Below, one piece after another: positions 16,762 to 26,163 of a stretch of 64,000 nucleotides of DNA (position 1 is its first letter; each line of letters begins with the position of its first letter). The notes under the pieces are model-generated. The model was not told the DNA's origin. It worked only from the letters and a program-made list of their open reading frames with translations, and did no database searches. Source of the stretch: Bacterioplanoides pacificum (GTDB taxonomy: Bacteria > Pseudomonadota > Gammaproteobacteria > Pseudomonadales > Oceanobacteraceae); contig NZ_JBHRYB010000013.1 of assembly GCF_042648445.1 (NCBI RefSeq), forward strand, positions 372,001 through 436,000, in the 5' to 3' direction. A program made the position numbers and the translations under genes.

Positions 16762-18187
16762 GTCTGTTTTTACTCTTATATTGCAGCAGCACCATGGTCT
16801 CTACATGATGGGTCTGAGGAAACATATCCATAATGCCTGCTTTGACAACTGTGTAGCCTGCGGCGGTTAAGCTGGCCAGATCGCGGGCCAGTGTTGCCAC
16901 ATCACAGGAAACATAAACAATGCGCGGAACCTGGCGACGAATCAGCTCTTCACACACCTGAGCAGCACCGGCCCGGGGAGGGTCCAATAACACCGCCTGA
17001 GGTTCGGGTAACGCCTGTAAACAACCCGCCTCCGATAAATCCGCCTGTTTTGCCAGCAAAGGTAACGCCAGTTTTTCAGCCTGACGCTGAATGCTGGCCA
17101 CCATATCCGGTTGTACTTCCACGGCCAGCACCTGCTGACTGAGTCGTGCCAGCGGCATACTGAAGTTGCCATGGCCGGCAAATAAATCCCAGATACAGTC
17201 GTTTTCAGTCACCTGCAACCACGCCAGGGCCTGGGCAACCATGGCCTGATTCACTCTGGCATTAACCTGAATAAAGTCATCCAGCGCCATATTCAGGCGT
17301 AATCCCTGAACCTCATGCCATAACGGCGCAGGCGGATGTTGCGGGAAAATACACTGGCTGTGGTGTTCATCTTTCAGCCACAGCTGCAGCGGTTGTGCAT
17401 CCTGCTGATAACGCGCAACAAAGTCGCACAACTGCTGCTGGTCCTGGGCTGATAACGGCTTCAGCTGACGCAACACCAGCGCCAGGGCGTTATCCGCAGC
17501 GATAACCTCAATCTGGCTGATGGCATCACGGCCCTGCAGGCCACTGATCAGCTCACGCCAGGCCGCCCAGTCCAGCACCGGGTGCTGTACCAGCACCGGA
17601 CAATGATCGATATCGGAAATATGACTGGAAGCGGCTTCACGGAAGCCAATGTAATTGCGTTGTTCGGCTTTGCTGAAGCGCACCCCCAGGCGGGCTTTGC
17701 GGCGATAATGCCAGGGCTCACCGACGATCGGTTCCAGCCACTGCTCCACGGCAATCCCCTGACGCTGAAATTCACGCTGACTGCGTTGTTGCTTGGCCTC
17801 CAGCTGGGCCTCACTGCTCATGTGTTGCATATCGCAACCGCCACACTGACGGTAATGCGGGCAACCGGCGTCGCGGCGCTGATCGGATGGCGTCAGTACC
17901 TGCCGTAAGCGTGTTTGCCAGACTTTTTTTCGTCGTCCGTCAAGCAACACCTCAACCGTTTCTCCCGGTAACGCACCGGGTACAAAATACACATCACGGC
18001 CGCGACGGGCGACGCCCTGGGCATCGGACGTCAGGTTGTCAATTTCCAGAGTCAGGCATTGTGATTCCGACGTCTGTGCTGCGCTGTTCTGTGCTGCGCT
18101 GTGTAGTGTGCCCTGCCCTTTGGCAGCCGGGCGTTTTGCCGTACGGCGCACTGCTGCCGCTGAACGGCGCTTACGTGGATGTGCCAC
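16754..18187 (-). CDS. rlmD: 23S rRNA (uracil1939-C5)-methyltransferase
   Basis: 477 residues from GTG 18187, 6 nt after GGGAG; a TTG one codon earlier is possible. After a Lys/Arg/Ala-rich tail of about 40 residues comes a TRAM domain, then the 4Fe-4S ligands in CPHYRQCGGCDMQ (~110-122), the SAM fold (DLFAGHGNFSMPLA, ~315) and the catalytic Cys in YVSCDVATLARD (~430). The tail contains a 15-bp tandem duplication. It is first in rlmD-relA-mazG, an order shared with Pseudomonas. Confidence 0.94.
   Translation of the reverse strand: MAHPRKRRSAAAVRRTAKRPAAKGQGTLHSAAQNSAAQTSESQCLTLEIDNLTSDAQGVARRGRDVYFVPGALPGETVEVLLDGRRKKVWQTRLRQVLTPSDQRRDAGCPHYRQCGGCDMQHMSSEAQLEAKQQRSQREFQRQGIAVEQWLEPIVGEPWHYRRKARLGVRFSKAEQRNYIGFREAASSHISDIDHCPVLVQHPVLDWAAWRELISGLQGRDAISQIEVIAADNALALVLRQLKPLSAQDQQQLCDFVARYQQDAQPLQLWLKDEHHSQCIFPQHPPAPLWHEVQGLRLNMALDDFIQVNARVNQAMVAQALAWLQVTENDCIWDLFAGHGNFSMPLARLSQQVLAVEVQPDMVASIQRQAEKLALPLLAKQADLSEAGCLQALPEPQAVLLDPPRAGAAQVCEELIRRQVPRIVYVSCDVATLARDLASLTAAGYTVVKAGIMDMFPQTHHVETMVLLQYKSKNRHG
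18073..18102 (-). repeat. Exact 15-bp tandem duplication in the rlmD N-terminal tail
   Basis: The 15-mer at 18073-18087 (TCTGTGCTGCGCTGT) is repeated without gap at 18088-18102. On the coding strand it gives two copies of a five-residue Ala/Gln/Ser unit (SAAQN, SAAQT). This is a replication-slippage pattern in a likely disordered tail. Confidence 0.9.
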
Positions 18188-18270
18188 CAATAACTCCCAA
18201 ACAGCTCCAGCCGAAGCGAAGCTTTAATAATTTGACGCAATGATGGGGGTAATCCTCACATTTTCAAGGC

Positions 18271-19176
18271 TTACTCGGGTGCAAACACGCCGGAAGATAA
18301 ATAACGGTCACCGCGATCACAGATAATCGCCACAATCGTGGCATCATTAACCTGCTCTGCCAGCTTTAATGCGCCGGCAACAGCACCACCAGACGAGACA
18401 CCACAGAAAATTCCCTCTTCACGCGCCAGCTGGCGCATTGTCTGTTCCGCCTCCTGCTGGCCGATATCCAGTACCTGATCGACCCGCTGCCGGTCAAAGA
18501 TGGTTGGCAGATATTCCTGGGGCCAGCGCCGGATGCCCGGAATGGCAGCACCATCGGCCGGTTGCAGGCCAACGATCTGCACCGCCGGGTTTTGTTCTTT
18601 CAGGTACTGAGAGGTCCCCATGATGGTCCCGGTCGTTCCCATCGAGCTGACGAAATGGCTCACCTGCCCTTGGGTTTGTTGCCAGATCTCCGGACCAGTC
18701 CCCTGATAATGCGCCAGCGGATTATCCAGGTTGCCGAACTGATTGAGCACAATCCCCTGCCCCTGCTGCTGCATCTGTAACGCCAGATCCCGGGCCCCTT
18801 CCATACCACTGTCTTTGGATACCAGAATCAGCTCAGCACCGTACGCTTCCATCGCCCAGCGCCGTTCCATGGTGGCGTTATCCGGCATAATCAGAATCAT
18901 GCGGTAGCCCATAATGGCGGCGGCCATCGCCAGCGCAATCCCGGTATTCCCGCTGGTGGCTTCGATCAGGGTGTCACCGCGGCGGATATCACCACGCGCC
19001 TGTGCCTGCTGAATCATTGACAGTGCCGGCCTGTCTTTTACAGAACCAGCCGGATTGTTACCTTCCAGCTTGAGCAGAATCGTATTATTACGACCGGCCG
19101 GAATAATCCGCTGCAGCCGCACCAGTGGGGTATTACCGACGCAGTCGGCGATGGTCGGGTAACTGATCTCGCTCAC
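18271..19176 (-). CDS. cysM: Cysteine synthase B
   Basis: 301 residues from GTG 19176. NPAGSVKDRPAL near residue 40 holds the PLP lysine; EATSGNTGIALAMAA (~70) is the substrate and phosphate loop and FCGVSSGGAVAGAL (~260) binds the cofactor phosphate. The length and RRWPQEYLPTIFD segment fit CysM rather than CysK. It makes cysteine from O-acetylserine and sulfide or thiosulfate. It diverges from gacS over a gap with a strong dyad, an arrangement known in Pseudomonas. Confidence 0.93.
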   Translation of the reverse strand: MSEISYPTIADCVGNTPLVRLQRIIPAGRNNTILLKLEGNNPAGSVKDRPALSMIQQAQARGDIRRGDTLIEATSGNTGIALAMAAAIMGYRMILIMPDNATMERRWAMEAYGAELILVSKDSGMEGARDLALQMQQQGQGIVLNQFGNLDNPLAHYQGTGPEIWQQTQGQVSHFVSSMGTTGTIMGTSQYLKEQNPAVQIVGLQPADGAAIPGIRRWPQEYLPTIFDRQRVDQVLDIGQQEAEQTMRQLAREEGIFCGVSSGGAVAGALKLAEQVNDATIVAIICDRGDRYLSSGVFAPE

Positions 19177-19247
19177 GCTGTTGCTCTCAATTCAGATGAC
19201 TTATAACAGAAGACCGCGATTCTAATGCTTTGTTGCAGTCATAGGTA

Positions 19248-19270
19248 ATAACGAAACGGTATTTCGTTAT
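19248..19270. promoter_or_regulatory. Dyad between cysM and gacS
   Basis: ATAACGAAA (19248-19256) and its exact inverse TTTCGTTAT (19262-19270) flank five bases, CGGTA. It sits about 70 bp from each start codon, so it may be an operator for either gene or a hairpin in a leader. No T run follows, so it is not a standard terminator. Confidence 0.5.
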
Positions 19271-19344
19271 ATACATTGCAGATGACAGCCCGGCTCTGCC
19301 GCTTTACTCTATGACTTTTGCCCAATAACCACCTCGGAAACCGC

Positions 19345-22185
19345 ATGAAGCACTGGAAGATCCAGTCCCGGATTATGTATATGGCACTGGTGCCCGGCAT
19401 CATTGTGTCGCTGACACTGGGACTATTCTTTATTGTCGACCGCAAACGTGACCTCGACGATCTGCTCAACCAGCGCGCACTGGCGATGGCGAAACAACTG
19501 GCTCCCACCTGTGAATACGGGGTTATGACCGGCAATTCCGGTATTTTGCAAAACATTGCCAACAATATGCTGGAAGAACGGGATGTGCGCTCGGTCAGCA
19601 TTTATAACCAGGACGTCGACATGCTGGCCCACGCCGGGCCCAAAATGATGACCGAACGGGTCGGTTCTGCGGAACTGCAGCAAAATCAGCTACAGCTGTT
19701 ACGTACCCCGGGTTCGGTGCGGGTACGGGCGCCGGTATTCGCCGAAAACCTGGTGATTCCGGATCAGTTCTCCGAACAGTTTTACGCCCAGGAAAGCAAA
19801 CAGATGCGGTTATTGGGCTGGGCCGAAGTAGAACTGTCGAGCGCCAATACCCGGCTGCAGCAGTACCAGCATCTGGCCAGTTCTCTGGCTGTTGTGGTGC
19901 TGGTACTGCTGGGCTGCAGCCTGCTGGCGTATCACATCAGCCGCCAGCTGACGGTACCGATCAGCACTTTGGTCGATGGCATTCATGAGCTGAGCGAAGG
20001 CCGTTACGATTACCGCATTAAAGTCGATTCCGGCCCTGAGTTTGAGCGCATGGCCAAAGGTGTGAATTCACTAGCCAGCACCATTCAGCACGCCGAACTG
20101 GAATATCAGCAGAACCTGGAGCAGGCGATGCGCGATTTACAGGAAAATGTCGATGAAATGGAGATCCGCAATAACGAGCTGCAACTGGGACGAAAAAAAG
20201 CGATTGAAGCCAGCCAGATGAAATCCCAGTTCCTGGCCAACGTCAGCCACGAGATCCGCACCCCTCTGAACGGCATCGTCGGTTTTACCGGTTTACTGGA
20301 GCGCACCGGAGTCAGCAACCTGCAGGCCGATTACCTGGGTACCATTCGTAAATCATCGCAGGATCTGCTGAAAATTATTAATGACATCCTCGATCTGTCC
20401 AAAATTGATGCCGACAAACTGATCCTTGAACACAGTCCGTTTGATCTGCGTGATGTCCTGGAACAGGTACTGACGGTGCTGGCACCACAGGCCTACGACA
20501 AACAGCTCAGCCTGTACCAGCAAATTGCTGACGATGTACCGCTGCAGGTCGTTGGTGACCCGCTGCGACTGAAACAGATCCTGACCAATCTGGTCAACAA
20601 CGCCGTCAAATTCACCGAACGTGGCAATGTCAAAGTGCTGATTTCACGCATCAGCCAGACCGAGCAACGGGCCACTCTGCAGTTTGAAGTCCGTGACACC
20701 GGCATTGGTATGACAGCCGACCAGATCGAACGGATTTTCGACACCTTCTCGCAGGCGGATGCCAGCACCAGCCGCCGCTTTGGTGGTACCGGCTTAGGCC
20801 TGATCATCAGCAAAGCCCTGGTTGAAGCCATGCATGGCGGCGTTAAAGTCGAAAGTACTCCGGGACAGGGATCAGCGTTTATTTTCCATATCGATATCGA
20901 CATTAACCGCGATTATGTCGCCGACCAGCAGCCACTTCTGAGCCAGCAACGGGTCGCAGTCCTGGAAACCAACGACTTCAACCGCCAGCTGCTGGAATCA
21001 TTACTGAAAGACTGGCAGATGGATTATCAGCTGGCTCAGGACGAAGCTCAGCTACGCGAACTGTTAGCCGCCGACCAGCCGCCGTCCGCCGTCTTGCTGG
21101 CCGTCGACCGGCAACAGATTCATAAGGCTCCGCAACAGGCCTTTTTACAGCAGCTGGCGTTGCTGGATATTCCGGTCATTGCCATGGTCAACAGTGTCGA
21201 ACACGAAGAACTGCAGTGGCTGGTCAGCTGCGGCGCGACTCAGGTGTTGTCGATCCCGCTGGTGCAGCAGAAACTGTGTGACACCCTGCGCCGGGTACTG
21301 TTACCGGAACCGGAAACAGCGCCTGACAACGGCGACAACCCGACCATCAGCGAACAACGCGAGCCACCACTGGTACTGGCGGTTGATGACAATGAAGCTA
21401 ATCTGAAGTTGGTCACCGCGCTGCTGGCTGAATTGGGCGTGCCGGTATGCTCTGCAACCTCCGGCCAGGAGGCCATCGACAAAGTGACCGCCAACCCGGT
21501 GGAAATGGTACTGATGGATATTCAGATGCCAAACATGACCGGTCTGGAAGCCAGTCAGTATATTCGTGGTTTACCCGGCAAGGCCCACCTGCCGATTGTC
21601 GCCCTCACCGCCCACGCACTGGCGGATGAAAAAGAGCTGTTACTCAACAGCGGTATGGATGACTATCAGACCAAACCCATCAATCTGGAAACCCTGGCGC
21701 ACTGCATACAACGCTGGACCAACTATCAGCCGCAGCTGAATCAGCCGGCCAGTCCTTCGCTCACGCCGCCCCAGAATCCGGCAGCCAGCAGCACAGCGGT
21801 CAGCGAAGTCATTTTTGACGCCACAGAAAGCCTGAAGCACGCTAACTACAAGCAGGACCTGGCCTGCGACATGTTCAGTATGTTGCTGCAATCGTTACAA
21901 CGTGACAGCGCAGCAGCACTGGAAGCCTGGGAAGCGGAAAATTTCGACGAGTTACTGGAGAAAGTGCACAAGATTCACGGCGCTTGCCGCTATTGTGGCG
22001 TACCAAGGCTGCGCAGCGCGGTCTGTAATTTTGAAACCGAACTGAAATCCGATAACCGGCAACAACTGCCGGATCATATGCGACACTTTATGGCCGAGGT
22101 CGACAGCCTGCAACAATGGGCCGCCGGGCACGACTGGCTGAGCTTATTAGCCCGCGCTCAGCGTGAAATAACAGCAAACGCCTGA
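19345..22185 (+). CDS. gacS: GacS/BarA hybrid sensor histidine kinase
   Basis: 946 residues from ATG 19345; the frame opens earlier only with TTG. Transmembrane segments lie at about 10-32 and 175-195 around a periplasmic domain, followed by HAMP (~200-250). The kinase has FLANVSHEIRTPLNGIVGF with His302 and an ATPase with GTGLGLIIS (~480). A degenerate receiver lacking a clear Asp (~530-650) precedes a true receiver with VLMDIQMPNMTG (Asp725), and the HPt domain has KIHGACRYCGVPRL (His878). This His-Asp-His relay is BarA/GacS-type; it drives GacA and small RNAs that titrate RsmA/CsrA. Its end overlaps acpS by 28 bp. Confidence 0.93.
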   Translation: MKHWKIQSRIMYMALVPGIIVSLTLGLFFIVDRKRDLDDLLNQRALAMAKQLAPTCEYGVMTGNSGILQNIANNMLEERDVRSVSIYNQDVDMLAHAGPKMMTERVGSAELQQNQLQLLRTPGSVRVRAPVFAENLVIPDQFSEQFYAQESKQMRLLGWAEVELSSANTRLQQYQHLASSLAVVVLVLLGCSLLAYHISRQLTVPISTLVDGIHELSEGRYDYRIKVDSGPEFERMAKGVNSLASTIQHAELEYQQNLEQAMRDLQENVDEMEIRNNELQLGRKKAIEASQMKSQFLANVSHEIRTPLNGIVGFTGLLERTGVSNLQADYLGTIRKSSQDLLKIINDILDLSKIDADKLILEHSPFDLRDVLEQVLTVLAPQAYDKQLSLYQQIADDVPLQVVGDPLRLKQILTNLVNNAVKFTERGNVKVLISRISQTEQRATLQFEVRDTGIGMTADQIERIFDTFSQADASTSRRFGGTGLGLIISKALVEAMHGGVKVESTPGQGSAFIFHIDIDINRDYVADQQPLLSQQRVAVLETNDFNRQLLESLLKDWQMDYQLAQDEAQLRELLAADQPPSAVLLAVDRQQIHKAPQQAFLQQLALLDIPVIAMVNSVEHEELQWLVSCGATQVLSIPLVQQKLCDTLRRVLLPEPETAPDNGDNPTISEQREPPLVLAVDDNEANLKLVTALLAELGVPVCSATSGQEAIDKVTANPVEMVLMDIQMPNMTGLEASQYIRGLPGKAHLPIVALTAHALADEKELLLNSGMDDYQTKPINLETLAHCIQRWTNYQPQLNQPASPSLTPPQNPAASSTAVSEVIFDATESLKHANYKQDLACDMFSMLLQSLQRDSAAALEAWEAENFDELLEKVHKIHGACRYCGVPRLRSAVCNFETELKSDNRQQLPDHMRHFMAEVDSLQQWAAGHDWLSLLARAQREITANA

Positions 22186-22559
22186 ATCCAGGGCCCTTCG
22201 TCCGACAGGCTGATGAAGGCCTGCCGTCCGCCCAGTTGCTGCATACGCAACAGCGCCGCCTGATACAGATTGACCCGCGGCGCTCCCTGCCGGTCGCTTA
22301 ACACTTCCAGTTGCTGGAACCCCACCCCTTTTGCAATACCGGTACCCAGCGCTTTGGCCAGCGCTTCTTTAGCGGCATAACGTTTGGCCAGGTAATTGAT
22401 ACTCTGATGACGCTGCTGCCACACCTGCTGCTCTGCCGGGGTCAGGAAACGTCTCACCAACCGCTCACCATGACGTTGATAAGCCTGTTCGATGCGGCTG
22501 ACATCCAGCAGATCGGTACCAATACCAATAATGCCCTGAGCCTGGGGAAATTCCACCAT
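22158..22559 (-). CDS. acpS: Holo-[acyl-carrier-protein] synthase
   Basis: 133 residues from ATG 22559. IIGIGTDLLDVSRIEQAYQRHG opens with the metal-binding Asp, and NYLAKRYAAKEALAKALGTG near 55-75 holds the catalytic Glu of the KEA motif. It transfers phosphopantetheine from CoA to apo-ACP. It is last in recO-pdxJ-acpS; GacS converges on it. Confidence 0.95.
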   Translation of the reverse strand: MVEFPQAQGIIGIGTDLLDVSRIEQAYQRHGERLVRRFLTPAEQQVWQQRHQSINYLAKRYAAKEALAKALGTGIAKGVGFQQLEVLSDRQGAPRVNLYQAALLRMQQLGGRQAFISLSDEGPWIQAFAVISR

Positions 22560-22574
22560 CAACCGTCACCCGCG

Positions 22575-23327
22575 TTAGCGAACGCTGGCTTTTTCCAGCA
22601 GCTCACGCATTTCTTTAACGGCGTCTTTTAAGCCAACAAACACCGCCCGGGCAACAATGGCATGGCCAATGTTCAGCTCATTCATTCCCGGGATCGCGGC
22701 AATCGCTTCAACATTATGGTAATGCAGACCATGGCCGGCATTAACAATCAGTCCCTGTTGCTGAGCATAGGCTGCTGCCTCGCGGATACGCTCCAGTTCC
22801 TGCTGCTGTTCAGCGTCACTTTCGGCATCGGCATAAGCACCGGTGTGTAATTCAATAACCGGCGCACCACAGCGCAGCGTGGCATCTATCTGAGCAAAAT
22901 CCGGATCAATAAATAACGACACCTCGCTGTTTACCGCCGCCAGCCGCTCACACGCAGCCGTAATCGCCGCTTCATGAGCAACAACATCCAGACCGCCTTC
23001 GGTGGTCAGCTCTTCGCGCTTCTCCGGTACCAGGCAAACAGCTTCCGGGCCAACCTCTTCCGCCAGTGCCAACATGGCCTCAGTCACCGCCATTTCCAGA
23101 TTCATACGGGTATTTAAGGTTTCTGCCAGCACATACACATCACGGGTCTGAATATGACGCCGATCCTCGCGCGGGTGAATGGTAATACCATCGGCACCGG
23201 CTTCTTCGGCTAAAAAGGCCGCCTGGGCCGGATCCGGATAACGCGTGCCCCGGGCCTGGCGCAAAGTCGCGACATGATCAATATTCACACCTAATAACAC
23301 GCGTTGCGGGTTTTTAACCTGGGTCAT
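22575..23327 (-). CDS. pdxJ: Pyridoxine 5'-phosphate synthase
   Basis: 250 residues from ATG 23327, which has AAGGA 8 nt upstream; a longer frame to 23375 would overlap recO. LLGVNIDHVATLRQARGT and GITIHPREDRRHIQ are the PdxJ phosphate and active-site blocks, with the catalytic Glu in CLVPEKREELTTEGGLD. The closing NIGHAIVARAVFVGL binds phosphate. It makes pyridoxine 5'-phosphate from deoxyxylulose phosphate and 3-amino-2-oxopropyl phosphate. Confidence 0.96.
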   Translation of the reverse strand: MTQVKNPQRVLLGVNIDHVATLRQARGTRYPDPAQAAFLAEEAGADGITIHPREDRRHIQTRDVYVLAETLNTRMNLEMAVTEAMLALAEEVGPEAVCLVPEKREELTTEGGLDVVAHEAAITAACERLAAVNSEVSLFIDPDFAQIDATLRCGAPVIELHTGAYADAESDAEQQQELERIREAAAYAQQQGLIVNAGHGLHYHNVEAIAAIPGMNELNIGHAIVARAVFVGLKDAVKEMRELLEKASVR

Positions 23328-23346
23328 ATTCGGATCCTTTAAAAAT

Positions 23347-24030
23347 TCAGAGAGAGGTTGCTGTGAATAATTCACGACTGACTAACGGCCGTTCCAGAAT
23401 GTTCTCCAGCGACAGCCGCAACACCTGCTTAGCCATTTGCCAAACACTAACACTGGCCGGTAACCGGGAAAAGTCCTGCAGCCAGGTTTTGAACGCAAGA
23501 ATATCTGCACCAGAATATTGCCCGGCACCATGCAGAACAAATCCTTCCTGGGCATTAAACTGATAACACTGCCGGGCATCGATTTGCCGTTGCAGACTGT
23601 CGTACTGCCAGGACACACCATAACCCAGTTGCAGCAACAACTGGTGTTCAAATAGCCGCAGCCAGGGCTCTGCTGAACCACCCTGCTGCAGACCATTTAA
23701 TACACTGCGATAAACCTGAAATAACACGGGAAGCGGCTCGTTGCGGGATAATAACCGGACTAATAATTCATTCAGATACAGGCCACAATACAAAGCGTTA
23801 CCGGCCAGCTCAAAACGTTGCTGTAACTGCACAACTTTAATATTTGGCCAATCTTCGCCGGCACGCCAATCGGCCTGACATTGCTGAAAACAATCGGGAG
23901 TAAAGGTGTTTTGTTTGGCAGAACGTCTTGGCGTTACAACGGCTAAACGGCCTGCTTCTGCAGAAAAAACATCCAATAAAAACTGATGTTCGCCGACCGG
24001 CTGACGCTGCAAAACAAACAGCTTTTTCAT
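23347..24030 (-). CDS. recO: DNA repair protein RecO
   Basis: 227 residues from ATG 24030. The N-terminal OB fold starts LFVLQRQPVGEHQFLLDVFSAEAG, and the middle YCGLYLNELLVRLLSRNEP is the family helix block. RecO anneals strands and loads RecA with RecR. It lacks the zinc cysteines of Gram-positive RecO, as is usual for gammaproteobacteria. A 150-bp gap with two hairpins separates it from era. Confidence 0.93.
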   Translation of the reverse strand: MKKLFVLQRQPVGEHQFLLDVFSAEAGRLAVVTPRRSAKQNTFTPDCFQQCQADWRAGEDWPNIKVVQLQQRFELAGNALYCGLYLNELLVRLLSRNEPLPVLFQVYRSVLNGLQQGGSAEPWLRLFEHQLLLQLGYGVSWQYDSLQRQIDARQCYQFNAQEGFVLHGAGQYSGADILAFKTWLQDFSRLPASVSVWQMAKQVLRLSLENILERPLVSRELFTATSL

Positions 24031-24093
24031 GGCTTCACTCGTCCATCGAGCCGAGGAGTTAAAAAGCAGGTAGCTGGATTGTTTTTCAAAGCA

Positions 24094-24143
24094 GCAACAG
24101 GCTGTTGCGGTAGCGCGGCAGGGTCAGAGATGGCCCTGCCGCG
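24094..24143. other. Two adjacent hairpins in the era-recO gap
   Basis: GCAACAG (24094-24100) and CTGTTGC (24102-24108) form one dyad. CGCGGCAGGG (24114-24123) and CCCTGCCGCG (24134-24143) form a strong 10-bp stem with a 10-base loop. No T run follows on either strand, so this is not an ordinary terminator; it may be an RNA processing or stability element in the era-recO message. Confidence 0.5.
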
Positions 24144-24180
24144 TGGCGACTGAAAAATAATGCAGTTGCCTGCATCGGCA

Positions 24181-25086
24181 TTATTGGTCGTCATACCCCA
24201 GACTACGCAACGCCCGCTCATCATCCGACCAGTTAGATTTCACTTTAACCCACAGATTCAGCATCACTTTACAGTCAAACATCTGCTCCATGTCTTTCCG
24301 TGCTTCAATACCAATCTGTTTAATACGATAGCCTTTATCACCAATTACAATCCGTTTTTGCGAATCACGCTCGACCAGAATCAGAGCACTGATTTCCGCC
24401 ATACGGCCATCGTGGGTAAATTCTTCAATCTCTACCGTCATTTCATAGGGTAATTCATCGCCCAGCTGACGCATGATTTTTTCCCGCACCAGCTCCGCTG
24501 CCAGGAAACGTGAAGAACGATCGGTAATCTGATCTTCCGGATAAAAATACTGACTTTCAGGCAGAAAACTTTCGATCAGATTTTCCAGACGTTCAACGTT
24601 ATGGCCGGTTTTTGCCGACAGCGGCACAATCTGTTCGAAATTATGGCGGCCACTGAGCTGTTGCAGATATGGCAGCAGTTCGTCTTTTTCTTTTACAAAG
24701 TCGACTTTATTCACCACCAGTACCACAGGAGCGCGCTGTTGTTTAATCGCCTGCAGCACCATTTCATCTTCATCGGTCCAGCGCATACGATCGACAATCA
24801 TCACGATCAGATCGACATCTTTTACCGCTGTCGTCGCCGCTTTGTTCATGTAGCGGTTAATGGCTTTATCGTGATTTTTGTGGATCCCCGGCGTGTCGAC
24901 GTACACCACCTGGTTACCGTTCTCAGTTTTAATACCAAGAATCTGATGGCGGGTGGTTTGTGGTTTACGCGAGGTAATGGATAATTTTTGCCCCAGAATG
25001 CGATTAAGCAAGGTCGATTTGCCCACATTCGGGCGGCCAACAATGGCAACAAAGCCGGTGCGGGTAATGGCTTGTTCTTCACTCAT
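24181..25086 (-). CDS. era: GTPase Era
   Basis: 301 residues from ATG 25086, overlapping the rnc stop as ATGA. G1 is GRPNVGKST (~17), switch G3 is DTPGIHK (~64), G4 is NKVD (~125) and G5 is SAKTG (~155). The C-terminal KH domain has VIGDKGYRIKQIG near 245, which binds the 3' end of 16S rRNA in 30S assembly. Confidence 0.97.
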   Translation of the reverse strand: MSEEQAITRTGFVAIVGRPNVGKSTLLNRILGQKLSITSRKPQTTRHQILGIKTENGNQVVYVDTPGIHKNHDKAINRYMNKAATTAVKDVDLIVMIVDRMRWTDEDEMVLQAIKQQRAPVVLVVNKVDFVKEKDELLPYLQQLSGRHNFEQIVPLSAKTGHNVERLENLIESFLPESQYFYPEDQITDRSSRFLAAELVREKIMRQLGDELPYEMTVEIEEFTHDGRMAEISALILVERDSQKRIVIGDKGYRIKQIGIEARKDMEQMFDCKVMLNLWVKVKSNWSDDERALRSLGYDDQ

Positions 25087-25784
25087 GCGTGGTTCTCCTG
25101 CTCATTGTCGCGGGCATTCAGTTGTTCCAGTACCATTGCTGCAGCAGTCTGCTCGGCATTTCGGCGACTGGTACCCGTGGCCGTCACCGCGGCGTCTATT
25201 TCCGGGATCACACAGGTCACGGTAAAAATCTGCTCATTGGTTGGGCCATCAACGGCCAGTACATCGTATTTAGGCAAGCGCGAGCCCGCTGCTTGCTGAA
25301 TTTCCTGCAACTGAGTTTTAGGATCTTTAATCGGATCTTCCAGTGTCAGTTTATCCAGCCGCGAAGCAAACCAGTCGAGCACCCGCTCACGTGCCACTTC
25401 TAGTCCGGCATCGAGATAAATAGCACCAATTAAGGCCTCGACAGCATCCGCCAGGATAGAATCGCGTTTATGCCCGCCACTCTTTAATTCACCAGTACCC
25501 AATAATAAAAAGTCTCCCAGGCTGAATTCTTTCGCCAGATCCGCCAGCGTGGCTCCTTTAACAATACGGGCCCGCAAGCGGCTCAGCTTGCCTTCTTTGG
25601 CTTCGGGAAAACGACGGTATAAATCTTCGGAAATGACCAGGCTTAAAATGGAGTCACCAAGAAATTCCAGCCTTTCGTTGTTTTTGACACCTTTTGAGCG
25701 GTGTGTCAGTGCCAGATGCGCCAGCTCTTCATCACGGAAGGCATAACCCAGGCGTTGCGAAAGTTTTAATAACGGGTTGTTCAC
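25083..25784 (-). CDS. rnc: Ribonuclease III
   Basis: 233 residues from GTG 25784, overlapping the upstream stop by 4 bp (GTGA). NNERLEFLGDSILSLVISE is the RNase III signature with the metal-binding Glu and Asp, and LADAVEALIGAIYLD the second metal block. A double-stranded RNA-binding domain fills the last ~75 residues (DPKTQLQEIQQAAG). It processes rRNA precursors and structured mRNAs. Confidence 0.97.
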   Translation of the reverse strand: MNNPLLKLSQRLGYAFRDEELAHLALTHRSKGVKNNERLEFLGDSILSLVISEDLYRRFPEAKEGKLSRLRARIVKGATLADLAKEFSLGDFLLLGTGELKSGGHKRDSILADAVEALIGAIYLDAGLEVARERVLDWFASRLDKLTLEDPIKDPKTQLQEIQQAAGSRLPKYDVLAVDGPTNEQIFTVTCVIPEIDAAVTATGTSRRNAEQTAAAMVLEQLNARDNEQENHA

Positions 25785-26143
25785 TTAGCTAATTCTTTTT
25801 GATGTTGAAACCGGCCAACCAGCTCAATATTTGAAATAAAGCCTGAACGATGTTCGTAATCCCAGAACAGCAAACTGCCATTACGGGTACGACGAATCGC
25901 CAGGCCTTCCAGATCAACCTCGACCTGGTTACGGTCAAGACGGATGCGAATCAGGTCGCGTGCCTTGCGGGTGCTGGTGCGGCCGTCAATTTTTCCGGAA
26001 CTGACCAGGTCATCCAGAATCGTTTCAACCACTTTGTCATCGTAATACATAGGCACCACCGCAAAGGTGATACGAATAATCACGATGAAAGCAAACACTG
26101 CCAGCAACACCGATAGCGATGCAATTCCGTCTTGTTTTTTCAT
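25781..26143 (-). CDS. DUF4845 membrane-anchored protein
   Basis: 120 residues from ATG 26143. One N-terminal transmembrane segment (about 8-28, ASLSVLLAVFAFIVIIRITF) is followed by an extracytoplasmic domain with DDKVVETILDDLV and RDLIRIRLDRNQV. Position just before rnc and sequence fit DUF4845, which normally follows lepB in this operon. Here it comes 20 bp after lepA because lepB is absent. Confidence 0.85.
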   Translation of the reverse strand: MKKQDGIASLSVLLAVFAFIVIIRITFAVVPMYYDDKVVETILDDLVSSGKIDGRTSTRKARDLIRIRLDRNQVEVDLEGLAIRRTRNGSLLFWDYEHRSGFISNIELVGRFQHQKELAK

Positions 26144-26163
26144 AGTCTGTTATTACCTGACAT

